From Phenylobacterium sp. (GTDB lineage: Bacteria; Pseudomonadota; Alphaproteobacteria; Caulobacterales; Caulobacteraceae), in NCBI RefSeq assembly GCF_013822795.1, contig NZ_PNLB01000017.1:1-64000 (forward strand): DNA of 64,000 nt, written 5' to 3'. Below, piece after piece: positions 17,001 through 25,439 of the stretch. The translations under genes were made by a program, and so were the position numbers. The number at the start of each line of letters is the position of its first letter. The first letter of the stretch is position 1. A model generated the notes under the pieces. That model did not search any database. It worked only from the letters and a program-made list of their open reading frames with translations, and was not told where the DNA came from.

Positions 17001-18861
17001 CGAGCGCCACGGCCGTGTGGTAGACGATGAACGAGGCGACGTAGGCCAGTGTCACCATGTAGACGAACATCACCGTCGGCCAGAGCCAGCTGTTGGTCTC
17101 GCGCTTCACGACCCCCAGCGTCGGGGCGCACTGCGGCGCAAAGATGTACCAGGTCAGGAACGACAGGCCGGTGGCCAGCGACCAATGGTTGGCCAGGGTC
17201 GAGGCCAGGGTCCCGACATTGTTCTCGGCGTCGCCCACCGCATAGACGGTGCCCAGGGTGGCGACGGCCACCTCGCGGGCGGCCATGCCCGGGATCAGGG
17301 CGATCGACATCTGCCAGTTGAAGCCGATGGGCGCCAGGACCGGCTGGATGAAGTGGCCGATCATGCCGGCGAAGCTGTAGTCGATGGCCGGGCCGGTGGC
17401 GCCTTCCGGCGGGTAGGGGAAGGTCGACAGCACCCAGATCAGGATCATCATCGGCAAGATGATGCGGCCGGCGCGGTTGATGAACATCTTGGCGCGCAGC
17501 ATCAGGTTGCGAAACACGCTCATCGGCTCGGGCAGCTTGTAGGTCGGCAGCTCCATCAGGAACGGCTCGACCGCGCTTCGCCAGAACACCCGGCGGGTGA
17601 CGAACGAGACGATCAGGGCGCTGAGGATGCCGGCGGCGTAGAGCCCGAACATCACCAGCCCCTGCAGGCTGAACAGCCCCCAGACCTTGGTGTTGGGGAT
17701 GAAGGCGCCGATGATCAGCGTGTAGACCGGGATCCGCGCCGAGCAGGTCATCAACGGCGCGACCAGGATGGTGGTGATCCGGTCCGGCTTGGAGTCGATC
17801 ACCCGCGTCGACATGATCCCGGGGATCGCGCAGGCGAACGAGGACAGCAGCGGAATGAAGGCGCGCCCGTGCAGGCCCGCCCCCCCCATGATCTTGTCCA
17901 TCAGGAACGCGGCCCGGGCCATGTAGCCGAGGTCCTCGAGCATGATGATGAAGAAGAACAGGATCAGGATCTGCGGCAGGAACACCAGCACGCTGCCGAC
18001 CCCGGCGATCAGGCCGTCCGAGACCAGGCTGTGCAGCAGTTCGTTGGGGATGTACTGGCCGACGGCGACGCCCATCCAGCCGAACAACGCCTCGATGGCG
18101 TCCATGGCCGGGGTGGCCCAGGTGAACACCGCCTGGAACATCAGGAACAGCAGGCTGAGCAGGATGGCCAGGCCGGCGACCGGATGCAGCAGCACCGCGT
18201 CGATGCGGCCGGTCCAGGTGTCGGGGTGCTCGGGCGGGCGCACATAGGTGCGCACCAGGCGCTGGGCCTCGGCGTGGGCCTGGCGGATCTCGGCGGCGTT
18301 CGGTTCGCGCCAGACGTTGTCGGCGGCCAACTGTCCGGCCTCGACCAGGCCGTCGACCTGGGCGAGCAGGTCGGAGATGCCGCGCTTGCGGGTCGCCACG
18401 GTGGTGACGATCGGGGCGCCGATTTCGCGCGAGAGGCCCTCGATGTCGATGCGCAGGCCTTGGCGCTGGGCGATGTCGTACATGTTGAGCGCCAGCACCA
18501 TCGGCCGGCCGACCTGCTTCAGCTCCATGGCCAGGCGCAGGACCAGGCGCAGATTGGTGGCGTCGGCGACGCAGACGACGATCTCGGGCGGAACCTCGCC
18601 GGCCAGGCGGCCGAGCACCGCATCGCGGGTCACCGCTTCGTCGGGGCTGCGGGCGCGCAGCGAGTAGGTGCCGGGCAGGTCCAGGACCATCAACTGGCGG
18701 CCGGCCGGGGAGGTGACGACGCCTTCCTTACGCTCGACGGTGACGCCGGCGTAGTTGGCGACCTTCTGGTGCGAGCCGGTCAGGGCGTTGAAGAGGGCGG
18801 TCTTGCCGGAATTCGGATTGCCGACCAGGGCGACGCGGGCCGGGGACAGGGTCTCGCTCAT
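16990..18861 (-). CDS. feoB: Ferrous iron transporter B
   Basis: A 623-residue FeoB. The cytosolic G domain has G1 GNPNSGKT (14-21), G3 DLPG and G4 NMYD, followed by the GDI helices. The membrane core has the two Gate motifs, including FLPQILILFFFIIMLEDLGYMARAAF and CSARIPVYTLIIGAF, and the conserved FAPQCAPTLGVVKRE near the C-terminus. It imports Fe(II) through the inner membrane. It starts at an ATG overlapping the feoA stop (ATGA). It is shorter than the E. coli protein (773 residues) but typical for alphaproteobacteria. No FeoC gene follows. Confidence 0.96.
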   Translation of the reverse strand: MSETLSPARVALVGNPNSGKTALFNALTGSHQKVANYAGVTVERKEGVVTSPAGRQLMVLDLPGTYSLRARSPDEAVTRDAVLGRLAGEVPPEIVVCVADATNLRLVLRLAMELKQVGRPMVLALNMYDIAQRQGLRIDIEGLSREIGAPIVTTVATRKRGISDLLAQVDGLVEAGQLAADNVWREPNAAEIRQAHAEAQRLVRTYVRPPEHPDTWTGRIDAVLLHPVAGLAILLSLLFLMFQAVFTWATPAMDAIEALFGWMGVAVGQYIPNELLHSLVSDGLIAGVGSVLVFLPQILILFFFIIMLEDLGYMARAAFLMDKIMGGAGLHGRAFIPLLSSFACAIPGIMSTRVIDSKPDRITTILVAPLMTCSARIPVYTLIIGAFIPNTKVWGLFSLQGLVMFGLYAAGILSALIVSFVTRRVFWRSAVEPFLMELPTYKLPEPMSVFRNLMLRAKMFINRAGRIILPMMILIWVLSTFPYPPEGATGPAIDYSFAGMIGHFIQPVLAPIGFNWQMSIALIPGMAAREVAVATLGTVYAVGDAENNVGTLASTLANHWSLATGLSFLTWYIFAPQCAPTLGVVKRETNSWLWPTVMFVYMVTLAYVASFIVYHTAVALGGG

Positions 18862-19184
18862 GCCGGGCGCTTGCCCAGCAGCACATAGACATCTTCGGCG
18901 TCGCGGCGGCGCAGGGCCACGCGCATGTCGTCCAGCCGCACGGCGATCGGATCGCGGCCGATGGCGCCCTCGTGGATCACCTCGATGTGCGCGCCCTCGA
19001 CGAAGCCGAACTCCAGCAGACGGCGTTGCAGTTCCTCGACGCCGACGCCGTGCGCGGTCGAGTTGTGCTCGGCGCGGACTTCCAGGATGATCCCGGCGTC
19101 CCCGACGGACGCGTCGCTCAGACGCACGACAGCGCCCTCCGTGGCGGCTCCTGCGGCCCCCGGCCGGGTCGAGATATTGTTCAT
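18858..19184 (-). CDS. feoA: Ferrous iron transport protein A
   Basis: A 108-residue SH3-like FeoA started at the ATG at 19184 (MNNISTRPG). An earlier ATG at 19223 would translate the Fur box, so it is rejected. The core reads GDAGIILEVRAEH, LQRRLLEFGFVEGAHIEVIHEGAIGRDPIAVRLDDMRVALRRRDAEDVYV, the FeoA pattern of GLxxG-like turn, basic patch and final strand. It has an N-terminal extension of about 25 residues. It supports FeoB in Fe(II) uptake, and the two genes are translationally coupled. Confidence 0.9.
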   Translation of the reverse strand: MNNISTRPGAAGAATEGAVVRLSDASVGDAGIILEVRAEHNSTAHGVGVEELQRRLLEFGFVEGAHIEVIHEGAIGRDPIAVRLDDMRVALRRRDAEDVYVLLGKRPA

Positions 19185-19208
19185 CCAGCAATCCCTACGC
19201 GCACTCTT

Positions 19209-19226
19209 GAGAATGATTATCATTTG
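19209..19226. promoter_or_regulatory. Fur box upstream of feoAB
   Basis: The core AATGATTATCATT (19212-19224) is a perfect 6-1-6 palindrome matching the Fur consensus centre. It sits about 25 bases upstream of the feoA start and should repress feoAB when iron is plentiful. The match is seen directly; repression is from established Fur biology. Confidence 0.85.
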
Positions 19227-19335
19227 GGCGCGGCCGCGTCGAGAGCTTTGCCGAATTCGCGGGCAGGTGGGCGCAAGCGTCGCGCGTGGCTAGCCTTCGC
19301 GGCCGGCGCTTGATAAACGGATCGCCCTCACGCGA

Positions 19336-19374
19336 GCGGGCGTGGTGAAACTGGTAGACGCGCCGGACTCAAAA
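19336..19374 (+). pseudogene. 5' half of a split tRNA-Leu(CAA) gene
   Basis: These 39 bases are identical, apart from one base, to positions 1-38 of the complete tRNA-Leu at 28255-28339: acceptor strand, D arm, 5' anticodon stem and loop ending CTCAAAA. After 19374 the sequence changes to unrelated island DNA, so no anticodon stem can close. The missing 3' half is at 58906-58964, and joining the two restores a perfect 85-base tRNA. A TTGATAAACG element at 19310-19319 upstream is shared with the spare tRNA and is probably part of the promoter. The truncated transcript cannot be functional. Confidence 0.9.
19362..19374. repeat. attL core of the island
   Basis: The 13-base sequence GCCGGACTCAAAA is repeated exactly at 58906-58918 and covers the 5' anticodon stem and the anticodon loop. 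Identity stops on both sides (C versus T before, C versus T after), defining the crossover region of the tyrosine recombinase. Confidence 0.85.
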
Positions 19375-19390
19375 CCCGCTTACGATGTAA

Positions 19391-19470
19391 AATTTGTCGA
19401 AAAAATCCCGTAAACTTAAGGGGTTGAGCGATAGGCGCAGCCGGCGCACCACTTACACATGTCTTACACA
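19391..19470 (+). repeat. Left arm repeats (probable integrase arm sites)
   Basis: Two motifs found here recur at the right end in the same orientation. The inner one is AATTTGTCGAAAAAATC (19391-19407), matched by AAATTGTCGAGAAAAATC at 58869-58886. The outer one is a pair of CTTACACA units at 19452-19459 and 19463-19470, one helical turn apart, matched by a pair at 58832-58839 and 58844-58851. This is the expected layout of arm-type binding sites of a lambda-like integrase. The outer pair also lies just upstream of the integrase gene and could autoregulate it. Confidence 0.65.
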
Positions 19471-19493
19471 CCCGCCCAAGGCGAGGGGCTGAC

Positions 19494-20756
19494 ATGTCCG
19501 AGATTTCGCACACCCTGATGGACGGTAAGGTCCATGTGTACCGCAGACCAGAAAGCCGCTTCTGGCAGTGCTCGGTCTTCCTCGGTGGGCGCAATCATCG
19601 AGCGTCGACCGGCCACGATAACCTTGCGGTCGCGATGGAGTTCGCACGCGACTGGTACCTGGATCGATATGCCGATGAACGGCTCCGCAAGCGTGGGATC
19701 CCGTTGCCGCGATCGGCGGCTGAGGACCAGCCAAGACACGCGGAGAAGGCTCCCGCCCCGAAGGCCGCTAGTCCGACGTTCCGAGAGGCGGCGGAGGCCT
19801 TTCAGGCAGAGTACGGCGTCATCACGCTAGGAGAGCGGAACGCCAAGTATGTGAAGCGGAAGGATGAGCATCTGCGGCTCTATCTCCTGCCGTTTCTCGG
19901 CGACAAACCGATTATGGAGATCAACGCGGGCCTGATCCAAGCCTATCGCGTTCATCGCCTGAAGCCGGAGGAGGGCAAGCGGCCGCCCTCCCGAAGCACG
20001 CTCCACGGAGAGATCGTTGTGCTTCGGCAGGTGCTGAAAATGGCCAATCGAAATGGCTGGATTTCGGCCCTGCCGGACATGTCTGCGCCCTATAAGGCCT
20101 CAGGCAAGGTGAGCCATCGCGCCTGGTTTTCACCTGAGGAGTACAAGCGCCTCTATCAAGCCACTCGCGAGCGCGCGAAGAACCCGCCGAAGGAGCGGTG
20201 GCGCGGTGAGTGCGAGCAGTTCCACGACTACGTGCTCTTCATGGTCAACACGGGCCTTCGCCCTGATGAGGCTTCACGCCTTCAGTTTCGCGATGTCGTT
20301 GTCGCTATGGACGAGGCGACAGGGGAGCGAATCCTAGAGATCGAGGTGAGGGGCAAGCGCGGTGTCGGCTACTGCAAGTCCATGCCGGGCGCAGTTCATC
20401 CGTTCAATAGAGTGAATATACGCAGGAAACCTGCGCAGACTGATCTGGTGTTCGGGCCGGTGCAGCGTGAGCTGCTGAACACCGTCCTTGCCGAGATCGG
20501 CCTGAAGCGGGACCGCGATGGGCGGCTGAGGACGGCGTACAGCCTGCGCCACACCTACATCTGCATGCGGCTGATGGAGGGGGCGGACATCTATCAGATC
20601 GCCAAGAACTGCCGGACGAGCGTGGAGATGATCGAGAAGTTCTACGCGGCGCACATCAAGAACACGTTGGATGCCTCTGCCATCAACGTACGGAAGGCAC
20701 CTGCCGCCCCGAAGCGCAGGCGAACGCCGAAGCGTGTCACCGCGAACGCGGATTAG
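19494..20756 (+). CDS. Tyrosine integrase of the island
   Basis: A 420-residue site-specific recombinase. It has an N-terminal arm-binding region, a core-binding SAM-like domain (about 95-190; TFREAAEAFQAEYG, YLLPFLGDKPIMEINAGLI) and a C-terminal catalytic domain with R256 (NTGLRPDEASRL), R352-H353 (AYSLRHTY, in which the first His of the usual HxxR is Tyr) and the nucleophile Y384 (VEMIEKFYAAH). The basic tail (PKRRRTPKRV) is unusual. Its position 120 bases inside attL, reading inward, is standard for the enzyme that catalyses integration and excision. Codon usage is less GC-biased than in the flanking chromosome. Confidence 0.92.
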   Translation: MSEISHTLMDGKVHVYRRPESRFWQCSVFLGGRNHRASTGHDNLAVAMEFARDWYLDRYADERLRKRGIPLPRSAAEDQPRHAEKAPAPKAASPTFREAAEAFQAEYGVITLGERNAKYVKRKDEHLRLYLLPFLGDKPIMEINAGLIQAYRVHRLKPEEGKRPPSRSTLHGEIVVLRQVLKMANRNGWISALPDMSAPYKASGKVSHRAWFSPEEYKRLYQATRERAKNPPKERWRGECEQFHDYVLFMVNTGLRPDEASRLQFRDVVVAMDEATGERILEIEVRGKRGVGYCKSMPGAVHPFNRVNIRRKPAQTDLVFGPVQRELLNTVLAEIGLKRDRDGRLRTAYSLRHTYICMRLMEGADIYQIAKNCRTSVEMIEKFYAAHIKNTLDASAINVRKAPAAPKRRRTPKRVTANAD

Positions 20757-21153
20757 GACAACCTTGTCCGCTTGGGGCTCAAAGCGGCGGCTGGAATAGT
20801 CCGCTATCGGGGGCCCTCTCACTCGTAATGCGTAGGTCGGGTGCCCCACGCTTTGCGCGGCATTGAGCGCGCCACTTCCGGTAACCTATACGAGTACGTC
20901 GAAAGGCAGGCTCCCGAGCTGGCCAGCGTCAGGTGGAAAGCCCACCGAAGCAAAGCATTCCGGCTACCCGCTCCGCCTGGGCGCGCCTCAGCAACTTGCC
21001 CCGAGCCCTCGTGACAACAGTCGCGCCGGCTTTTTCTTTGGGCCAGAAGGGAGCCTGCCGATGATCTCACTTGCCGACTCGGCCCGTATTTCGCCCAGAC
21101 GAGTTGACCACCGCAACGCTATGGAAGAGCTAGGTCGAAATCGGGGGGCGATC
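20757..21153. other. Intergenic stretch without a recognised gene
   Basis: About 400 bases between the integrase and the next gene. Several short frames are open but none has a ribosome site or recognisable product. The sequence ends with AATCGGGGGGCG, which serves as the ribosome site of the gene at 21154. Confidence 0.4.
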
Positions 21154-21966
21154 ATGAAGCTTGAAGACATCGTCAAAGGGAATGTCATCGCCGGCGTGGT
21201 TCCCGGCAAGCTCGTGCGCGTGGTCGCGGCAGAAATGCGCGGCGCCGATGCGCTTGAGCTGGTCTACAAGGCCGAGGGTGCCCTCGGGCAGCGACGGCTG
21301 TCGCGTGTTGAAGAGGATGGCCTATTGGTCGTTTCCAACCGGGCGTGGCGGCCGACACCAGGTTCCGTCCTAGCGCTCCTAGTCGTTGTACTCGCAGCGT
21401 TTGCTGCCTACCAGTTTTTGCCTCACCCAAAAGCAAGCATGGAAGGGCCTGTAGTCAACGACATTCCGGTCGTAATCCGAACTAACGGTGGAATGCTCGA
21501 AGTGGCGAAGGTCAAGCATCGCCGCACGTTCAACCTCACCGAGGTGGCAACTTTTGCGGGATTCGAGGTGCCGTTCTGCACTGCGACGGCCTCGTACACG
21601 TTCGATGCGCACACTACTTACCGCGTTAAGCTTGCAAAGGATTGGGCCGCATCTTACCGCAACCAACGCCTCCAGGTGACTGCACCCAGGCTTGAGCCGG
21701 CATTGCCCGTTGCCTTTGATACCGCAAGGCTGAAGGCAACGTTAGAGAAGTGCCCATTCATGCCGGGCGGCACGCAGGAGGCTCTTCTTCGGAGCATCGG
21801 CGGTAAGCTTGCGAAGGATGCGTCGAATCCCGCCTACCTAGATCTGGCGCGCAACGGAGGCGCTCGGGAGACGGTGCGCGAGTTCGCGCAGAAGTGGCTG
21901 ATCAACCAGAAGACCTACAATATCCCGCCCAATACCCCGATCGATGTCATGTTTGCGGACGAATAA
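21154..21966 (+). CDS. Membrane protein: helicase-type N-terminal domain fused to DUF4230-like domain
   Basis: A 270-residue protein from the ATG at 21154, which has a G-rich ribosome site. Residues 1-60 (MKLEDIVKGNVIAGVVPGKL, VRVVAAEMRGADALELVYKA) resemble the small beta domain found at the N-terminus of some SNF2-type helicase-related proteins. One transmembrane helix follows at 71-88. The C-terminal 165 residues (VVIRTNGGMLEVAKVKHRRTF; TYRVKLAKDW) look like a DUF4230 domain, known from cell-surface or envelope proteins of unknown role. The combination is unfamiliar. It is a single gene on the island's left arm. Domain calls are from memory of family patterns and are moderate in strength. 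Confidence 0.6.
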   Translation: MKLEDIVKGNVIAGVVPGKLVRVVAAEMRGADALELVYKAEGALGQRRLSRVEEDGLLVVSNRAWRPTPGSVLALLVVVLAAFAAYQFLPHPKASMEGPVVNDIPVVIRTNGGMLEVAKVKHRRTFNLTEVATFAGFEVPFCTATASYTFDAHTTYRVKLAKDWAASYRNQRLQVTAPRLEPALPVAFDTARLKATLEKCPFMPGGTQEALLRSIGGKLAKDASNPAYLDLARNGGARETVREFAQKWLINQKTYNIPPNTPIDVMFADE

Positions 21967-22453
21967 CGGCGAGCTCGGCCGTGCAGTTCTCGGCGCTTTG
22001 GAAAATGCCGTAGTGCTGCCCCTAGTCGCCTGCGAGGGAGGGGTGACGAGCACCTCGGGATGGTTGAGCGTCAGCGCCGCCTGTCATCGCTGGAACGCGA
22101 ACTTCGCTTCGAAAGCGTTGGCGGGTGACGTAGGGTCCGCTTAGCGGCGGCGAGCCAATGGTGCAATGTGGATATGACCAGGCCGCTCCCACCCCATCCA
22201 CTTGGCGCGAGCGAAGCAATTGAGAACGACGCGGAACCGCCAGATCGGTTCTGAGACCAGTCCGCGCGCGTGAATGTCTGCACTTAGCTGCGGGCCTAAG
22301 TCCGCTCCTGGCGCATTTGCGACCGATCCGTGCTTTGAGCGGCCCGAATATCGGACCTTCTGAACGCTCGAGAGGGTGAGGGTTAACGCGAGCCGGCTGG
22401 CGCTTGCCGTGGGCTAGCTGTTTTCATAGCTTAGCTCGAATCAGGAGACGCTG
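21967..22453. other. Intergenic stretch without a recognised gene
   Basis: Roughly 490 bases with no convincing coding frame on either strand. It holds an imperfect GTCCGCTTAGCGGC inverted motif near 22136 and an AGGAG ribosome site at its end for the gene at 22454. Confidence 0.4.
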
Positions 22454-22858
22454 ATGCAAAATCCGCCCGCTAGATCAATCGTCGACAAGGCCGCCCTTAA
22501 GCGGCGGATCGAGCGTCTGAACGTTTCCGCGGACATCAAGCTGCTGCTCGAAAATTTGCTCGAGATTACCCACACGGTTGGCAGCAAGATCGTGCAGGTC
22601 GGGGCCAAGATCCTCGAGTCAATCTTCGACTTTGCCAAGGCCTATCCGAACATCGCGCTCGGCGTCGCGGCGGCTCTCGTCATCTCTTTCCTGATCAATT
22701 CCATTCCCCTACTCGGTCCCGCCCTGTCTACAATCCTCACCCCTTTGTTGCTGATCCTCGGCATCGGCCTCGGCGCTCTCAACGACCTGACTGACAGCTC
22801 AATGAAGCTGAGCCTAGATGGAATTGAAGCTGCATTTCGCGGCCTGAGCGCTCAGTGA
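22454..22858 (+). CDS. Small membrane protein paired with a TerB-like protein
   Basis: A 134-residue protein preceded by CAGGAG. The N-terminal 55 residues are amphipathic helix (ALKRRIERLNVSADIKLLLENLLEIT). A long hydrophobic region of two helices follows (IALGVAAALVISFLINSI and LLGPALSTILTPLLLILGIGLGAL), then a short polar tail. No family is recognised with certainty. Its stop overlaps the start of the next gene (GTGA), so the two products are made together and probably form a membrane-associated complex. Confidence 0.6.
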   Translation: MQNPPARSIVDKAALKRRIERLNVSADIKLLLENLLEITHTVGSKIVQVGAKILESIFDFAKAYPNIALGVAAALVISFLINSIPLLGPALSTILTPLLLILGIGLGALNDLTDSSMKLSLDGIEAAFRGLSAQ

Positions 22859-23763
22859 GCGAGGCCCTCCGAGGCCTTCTTCCGCGGGGCGCCGAACTTG
22901 ATGAAGCCAGGGACCGGGCGCGCCTCGTCGACTTGGACGTTGTCATCGCCGAGCCTCTCAAGTTCAAACGGAAGCTGCGCATCGGCGAGGATGCGTACAT
23001 CGCACTGCGTGCAACCAAAGGCATACGTGAACTTTGGGATGTCGGCGGGGTCGCGAGCACCGGCGCTGCAGTTGCCTCCTCTCACGTCGTGGCGAGCACT
23101 TTTTTCTCTGGCGGCCTGCTGTCGGTTCTCGGCATTGGCGCGGCTGCGACTCCGATCGGATGGGTAGTGGCTGCGGCGGCGGTCTCTGGCGGTGCTTACT
23201 ACGGGGTCAGTCGTCTTGCGCGCCGCCATCACGGCAGGTTCGTCGACACGATCCCGCGCTTTATCAATACCCCCCTCGACTCGCTTGGGATGGACCTGCT
23301 CGACCTGATCTGTGCGCTGGCTCTGCGCGTGGCAGCCATTGACGGCTCCGTCGCCCCAGAAGAGCGTGAGGAGATCTGGCGTCATTTCGTGGATGAGTGG
23401 GGATATGACCCCGTCTACGTCGCTACTGCGCTCGACATTCTGCAAACCACCGCCGACGACGTCCGCGTCAAAGCCGTCGCACAGAACCTCGCTCAGTTCC
23501 AGGCCGCCAACCCAGACTGCAACGCTCAAGCTATGCAGGACGAAGTAATGGTCTTCCTGCGCCAGGTAGTGGAAGCGGACGGCTATATCGATGAACGTGA
23601 AGAGCTCGCCATCGACGCCATTGCCGAGGTGTTCCGCAAGGAGCGTACGGTGACTTTGGCGAAGGTCGGCCAAGGCGTGGCAGACGCGGGCGGGACGGCG
23701 AAGGCAGCGGTCAGCGAGTTCGCCAAGCGGGTAGGCGGCCTGCGGAGTCGACCCTCGAAGTGA
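22855..23763 (+). CDS. TerB-like domain protein with membrane-active segment
   Basis: A 302-residue protein with a GTG start coupled to the previous gene. Residues about 66-125 are hydrophobic and Ala/Gly-rich (GGLLSVLGIGAAATPIGWVVAAAAVSGGAYYG), probably two helices. Residues about 160-285 form a TerB-like helical domain with the two acidic metal-binding turns AAIDGSVAPEERE and VEADGYIDEREELAIDAI. TerB proteins are linked to tellurite and stress-resistance complexes and some phage-defence loci. Other ter genes are absent here, so the pair with the upstream small membrane protein is a separate module of unknown function. Confidence 0.65.
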   Translation: MSEALRGLLPRGAELDEARDRARLVDLDVVIAEPLKFKRKLRIGEDAYIALRATKGIRELWDVGGVASTGAAVASSHVVASTFFSGGLLSVLGIGAAATPIGWVVAAAAVSGGAYYGVSRLARRHHGRFVDTIPRFINTPLDSLGMDLLDLICALALRVAAIDGSVAPEEREEIWRHFVDEWGYDPVYVATALDILQTTADDVRVKAVAQNLAQFQAANPDCNAQAMQDEVMVFLRQVVEADGYIDEREELAIDAIAEVFRKERTVTLAKVGQGVADAGGTAKAAVSEFAKRVGGLRSRPSK

Positions 23764-23958
23764 GCGGTTGAGGCGCAGATCAGCATGTTCGCTGGTTCGA
23801 GAAGCGGACGTCAAACGAGTCCGCCTTCTGGCTTCCTGTTGATGTCCGCGGGCGCCAGGCGGTCACTCCAGTGGGCCCCGCCGAGCGGACTCCACGAGCG
23901 TCTGCGAGGGGTGGATGGCGGACGTTGCTCTCCCGCTCCAGTTCGGCAGTATCTCTCG

Positions 23959-24699
23959 ATGCGCTCACTTTGGACCCACCAACTGGATGTCGTGACGGTC
24001 GCGGTCTTTGCCGCTTTTCTCGTTGGATGTGGTTCGCGAAGCCTGTCTGGGAACGCCGAGCCCCTTCGGCTTGCGGAAGATGCGCGCGCAATTGAAGCGT
24101 GCGACCTGTCGGTGCGGGTCGCTAGCGTTGGTGATGCCCACTCGAGGCTCGCCCGCGCCCTTTCGGGACGAAATGTGATCGTTTGTCCATTCAGGTCCGA
24201 ACCTCAGACCAAGGTGTTTGCGGTGGGAGAGGCTGCGTTGTGCCAGAGCATGGAAGTCGGGGGACTGTCAGTGGCGGACTCGCGACCGGCCTCGTTCTCA
24301 GAAGTTGAACGTGGCGTGGAGTGCTCGGCTGCCACACGCGCCGACCTGAGCGGCTCTCAGCCTGGACGCAGCGAAGTGTTCGTCTGGCAACTTCCCGATC
24401 CCCCACGAGTCGCTCGCGGCGACGTCCGCCCCGGTGATCTGGTGTTTGAGGACTCTAAGGTGACACAACTGCTCGCGGACAGCGGCCTGCCCTTTCTCTA
24501 CCGCGACCGGGTCGGCGACATCATTTGCTTCGAGGTTCGACAAGGCGAACCCGATCCACTGACTATGCTGCGGAGCGTGGGATATGTTCCTCCGAGCAAT
24601 CTACGACAGATCGCACTGCAAGGGACCGACTGCCACGAAGCGGTCAAACGCCAGTTCAATTGGGACCTGCCAGTGTTGGTCTACAGCAACGTCCGCTAA
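23959..24699 (+). CDS. Predicted lipoprotein, unknown function
   Basis: A 246-residue protein from the ATG at 23959, chosen because it gives a lipoprotein signal: basic start, hydrophobic VVTVAVFAAFLVGC with lipobox LVGC and lipidated C24. The frame is open upstream to 23785, but the extension is not protein-like. The mature part has several cysteines (CDLSVRV, VIVCPF, ALCQS, VECSA, IICFEV, TDCHE), suggesting disulfides. No family recognised. It follows the TerB-like gene at about 195 bases and is probably a separate unit. Confidence 0.5.
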   Translation: MRSLWTHQLDVVTVAVFAAFLVGCGSRSLSGNAEPLRLAEDARAIEACDLSVRVASVGDAHSRLARALSGRNVIVCPFRSEPQTKVFAVGEAALCQSMEVGGLSVADSRPASFSEVERGVECSAATRADLSGSQPGRSEVFVWQLPDPPRVARGDVRPGDLVFEDSKVTQLLADSGLPFLYRDRVGDIICFEVRQGEPDPLTMLRSVGYVPPSNLRQIALQGTDCHEAVKRQFNWDLPVLVYSNVR

Positions 24700-24836
24700 G
24701 GGTCGGATCCGGTCGATCGCGACGTCCCTGCTAGTGGACGTTCAAAGTCCGCTCACCGGCTCGCGTCTGATGTCCCCTAGTGGCGCGCAGAAGACGCTTG
24801 GATACGCGATGCGCGTCTCAAACGCGTCGGCCAGCC

Positions 24837-25439
24837 TTAGGCCCAGAGGGACCGAGCGCGCGCTAGATCCCGCTCTTCGGTTCGCGTGTTGGCAGGAACA
24901 GCGGATAACACCGCGTCCCTTGCTTCGTCGTAGCTGCAGCGGAAGAGCTCATAGCAGCTCTGTCGACGTCCCTCGCGCCAGTACTCTCCAGCCGTGGCGC
25001 GGTCTCGAAGTTTGTCCTGAGCGGCGAACTCAACCGAGCCGGCATTCTCAACGTGGCTTGCAAGCAGCATTTCCCAGTCCGAAGCGCCGCCATAACGCCA
25101 GTTGCACAGCTGCCAAGCTCGGGTGCCGACGTCGGCAGTTGTCCCGATCTTCAGTAGCCCTGAAGCGGCAGAGCCCGCCAGATAGACGTGACCTGGTTTG
25201 TGGTGCCGGAGCTGATACGCGATCACTGCAGTATTGCATTGAATACAGTGCCCATGCCTGGTTCGCAGCGTGTGGCCCCCGTTCCCGCATGGTGTCGTGC
25301 CGAAGGCAAAACTAAGCCCTGCCTCCTTCATGGCTGATGCGTATTCCGGCTTCCTCATGCCTGTCGCGTCGAACACGCCGCTTGCCGCAATCTTCTGCGA
25401 GCGAAGGAAGTCCAGTTCTTCGGTGCTGAGTTCGCCCAT
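24837..25439 (-). CDS. GIY-YIG-like (T5orf172) protein with zinc ribbon
   Basis: A 200-residue protein started at the ATG at 25439 behind GGAGGGCGG. The middle holds a probable zinc site (C51, H56, C65, C68: PCGNGGHTLRTRHGHCIQC). The C-terminal half resembles the GIY-YIG-related T5orf172 domain: HVYLAGSAASGLLKIGTT (84-101) with KIG at 97-99, R107 and E137 (VEFAAQDKLRD). Such domains are DNA nucleases found in phages and mobile elements. It stands alone on the minus strand between plus-strand modules. Whether it cuts DNA here is not testable by eye. Confidence 0.65.
   Translation of the reverse strand: MGELSTEELDFLRSQKIAASGVFDATGMRKPEYASAMKEAGLSFAFGTTPCGNGGHTLRTRHGHCIQCNTAVIAYQLRHHKPGHVYLAGSAASGLLKIGTTADVGTRAWQLCNWRYGGASDWEMLLASHVENAGSVEFAAQDKLRDRATAGEYWREGRRQSCYELFRCSYDEARDAVLSAVPANTRTEERDLARARSLWA

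Noticed and set aside
17017..18888. A 623-codon plus-strand frame opposite feoB
   Set aside because: Antisense shadow of feoB, rich in Gln, His and Asp from reversed codons, without domains.
19184..19223. Upstream ATG of feoA at 19223
   Set aside because: Translation from it would run through the perfect Fur box at 19212-19224, so the box is better read as a regulatory site and the ATG at 19184 as the start.
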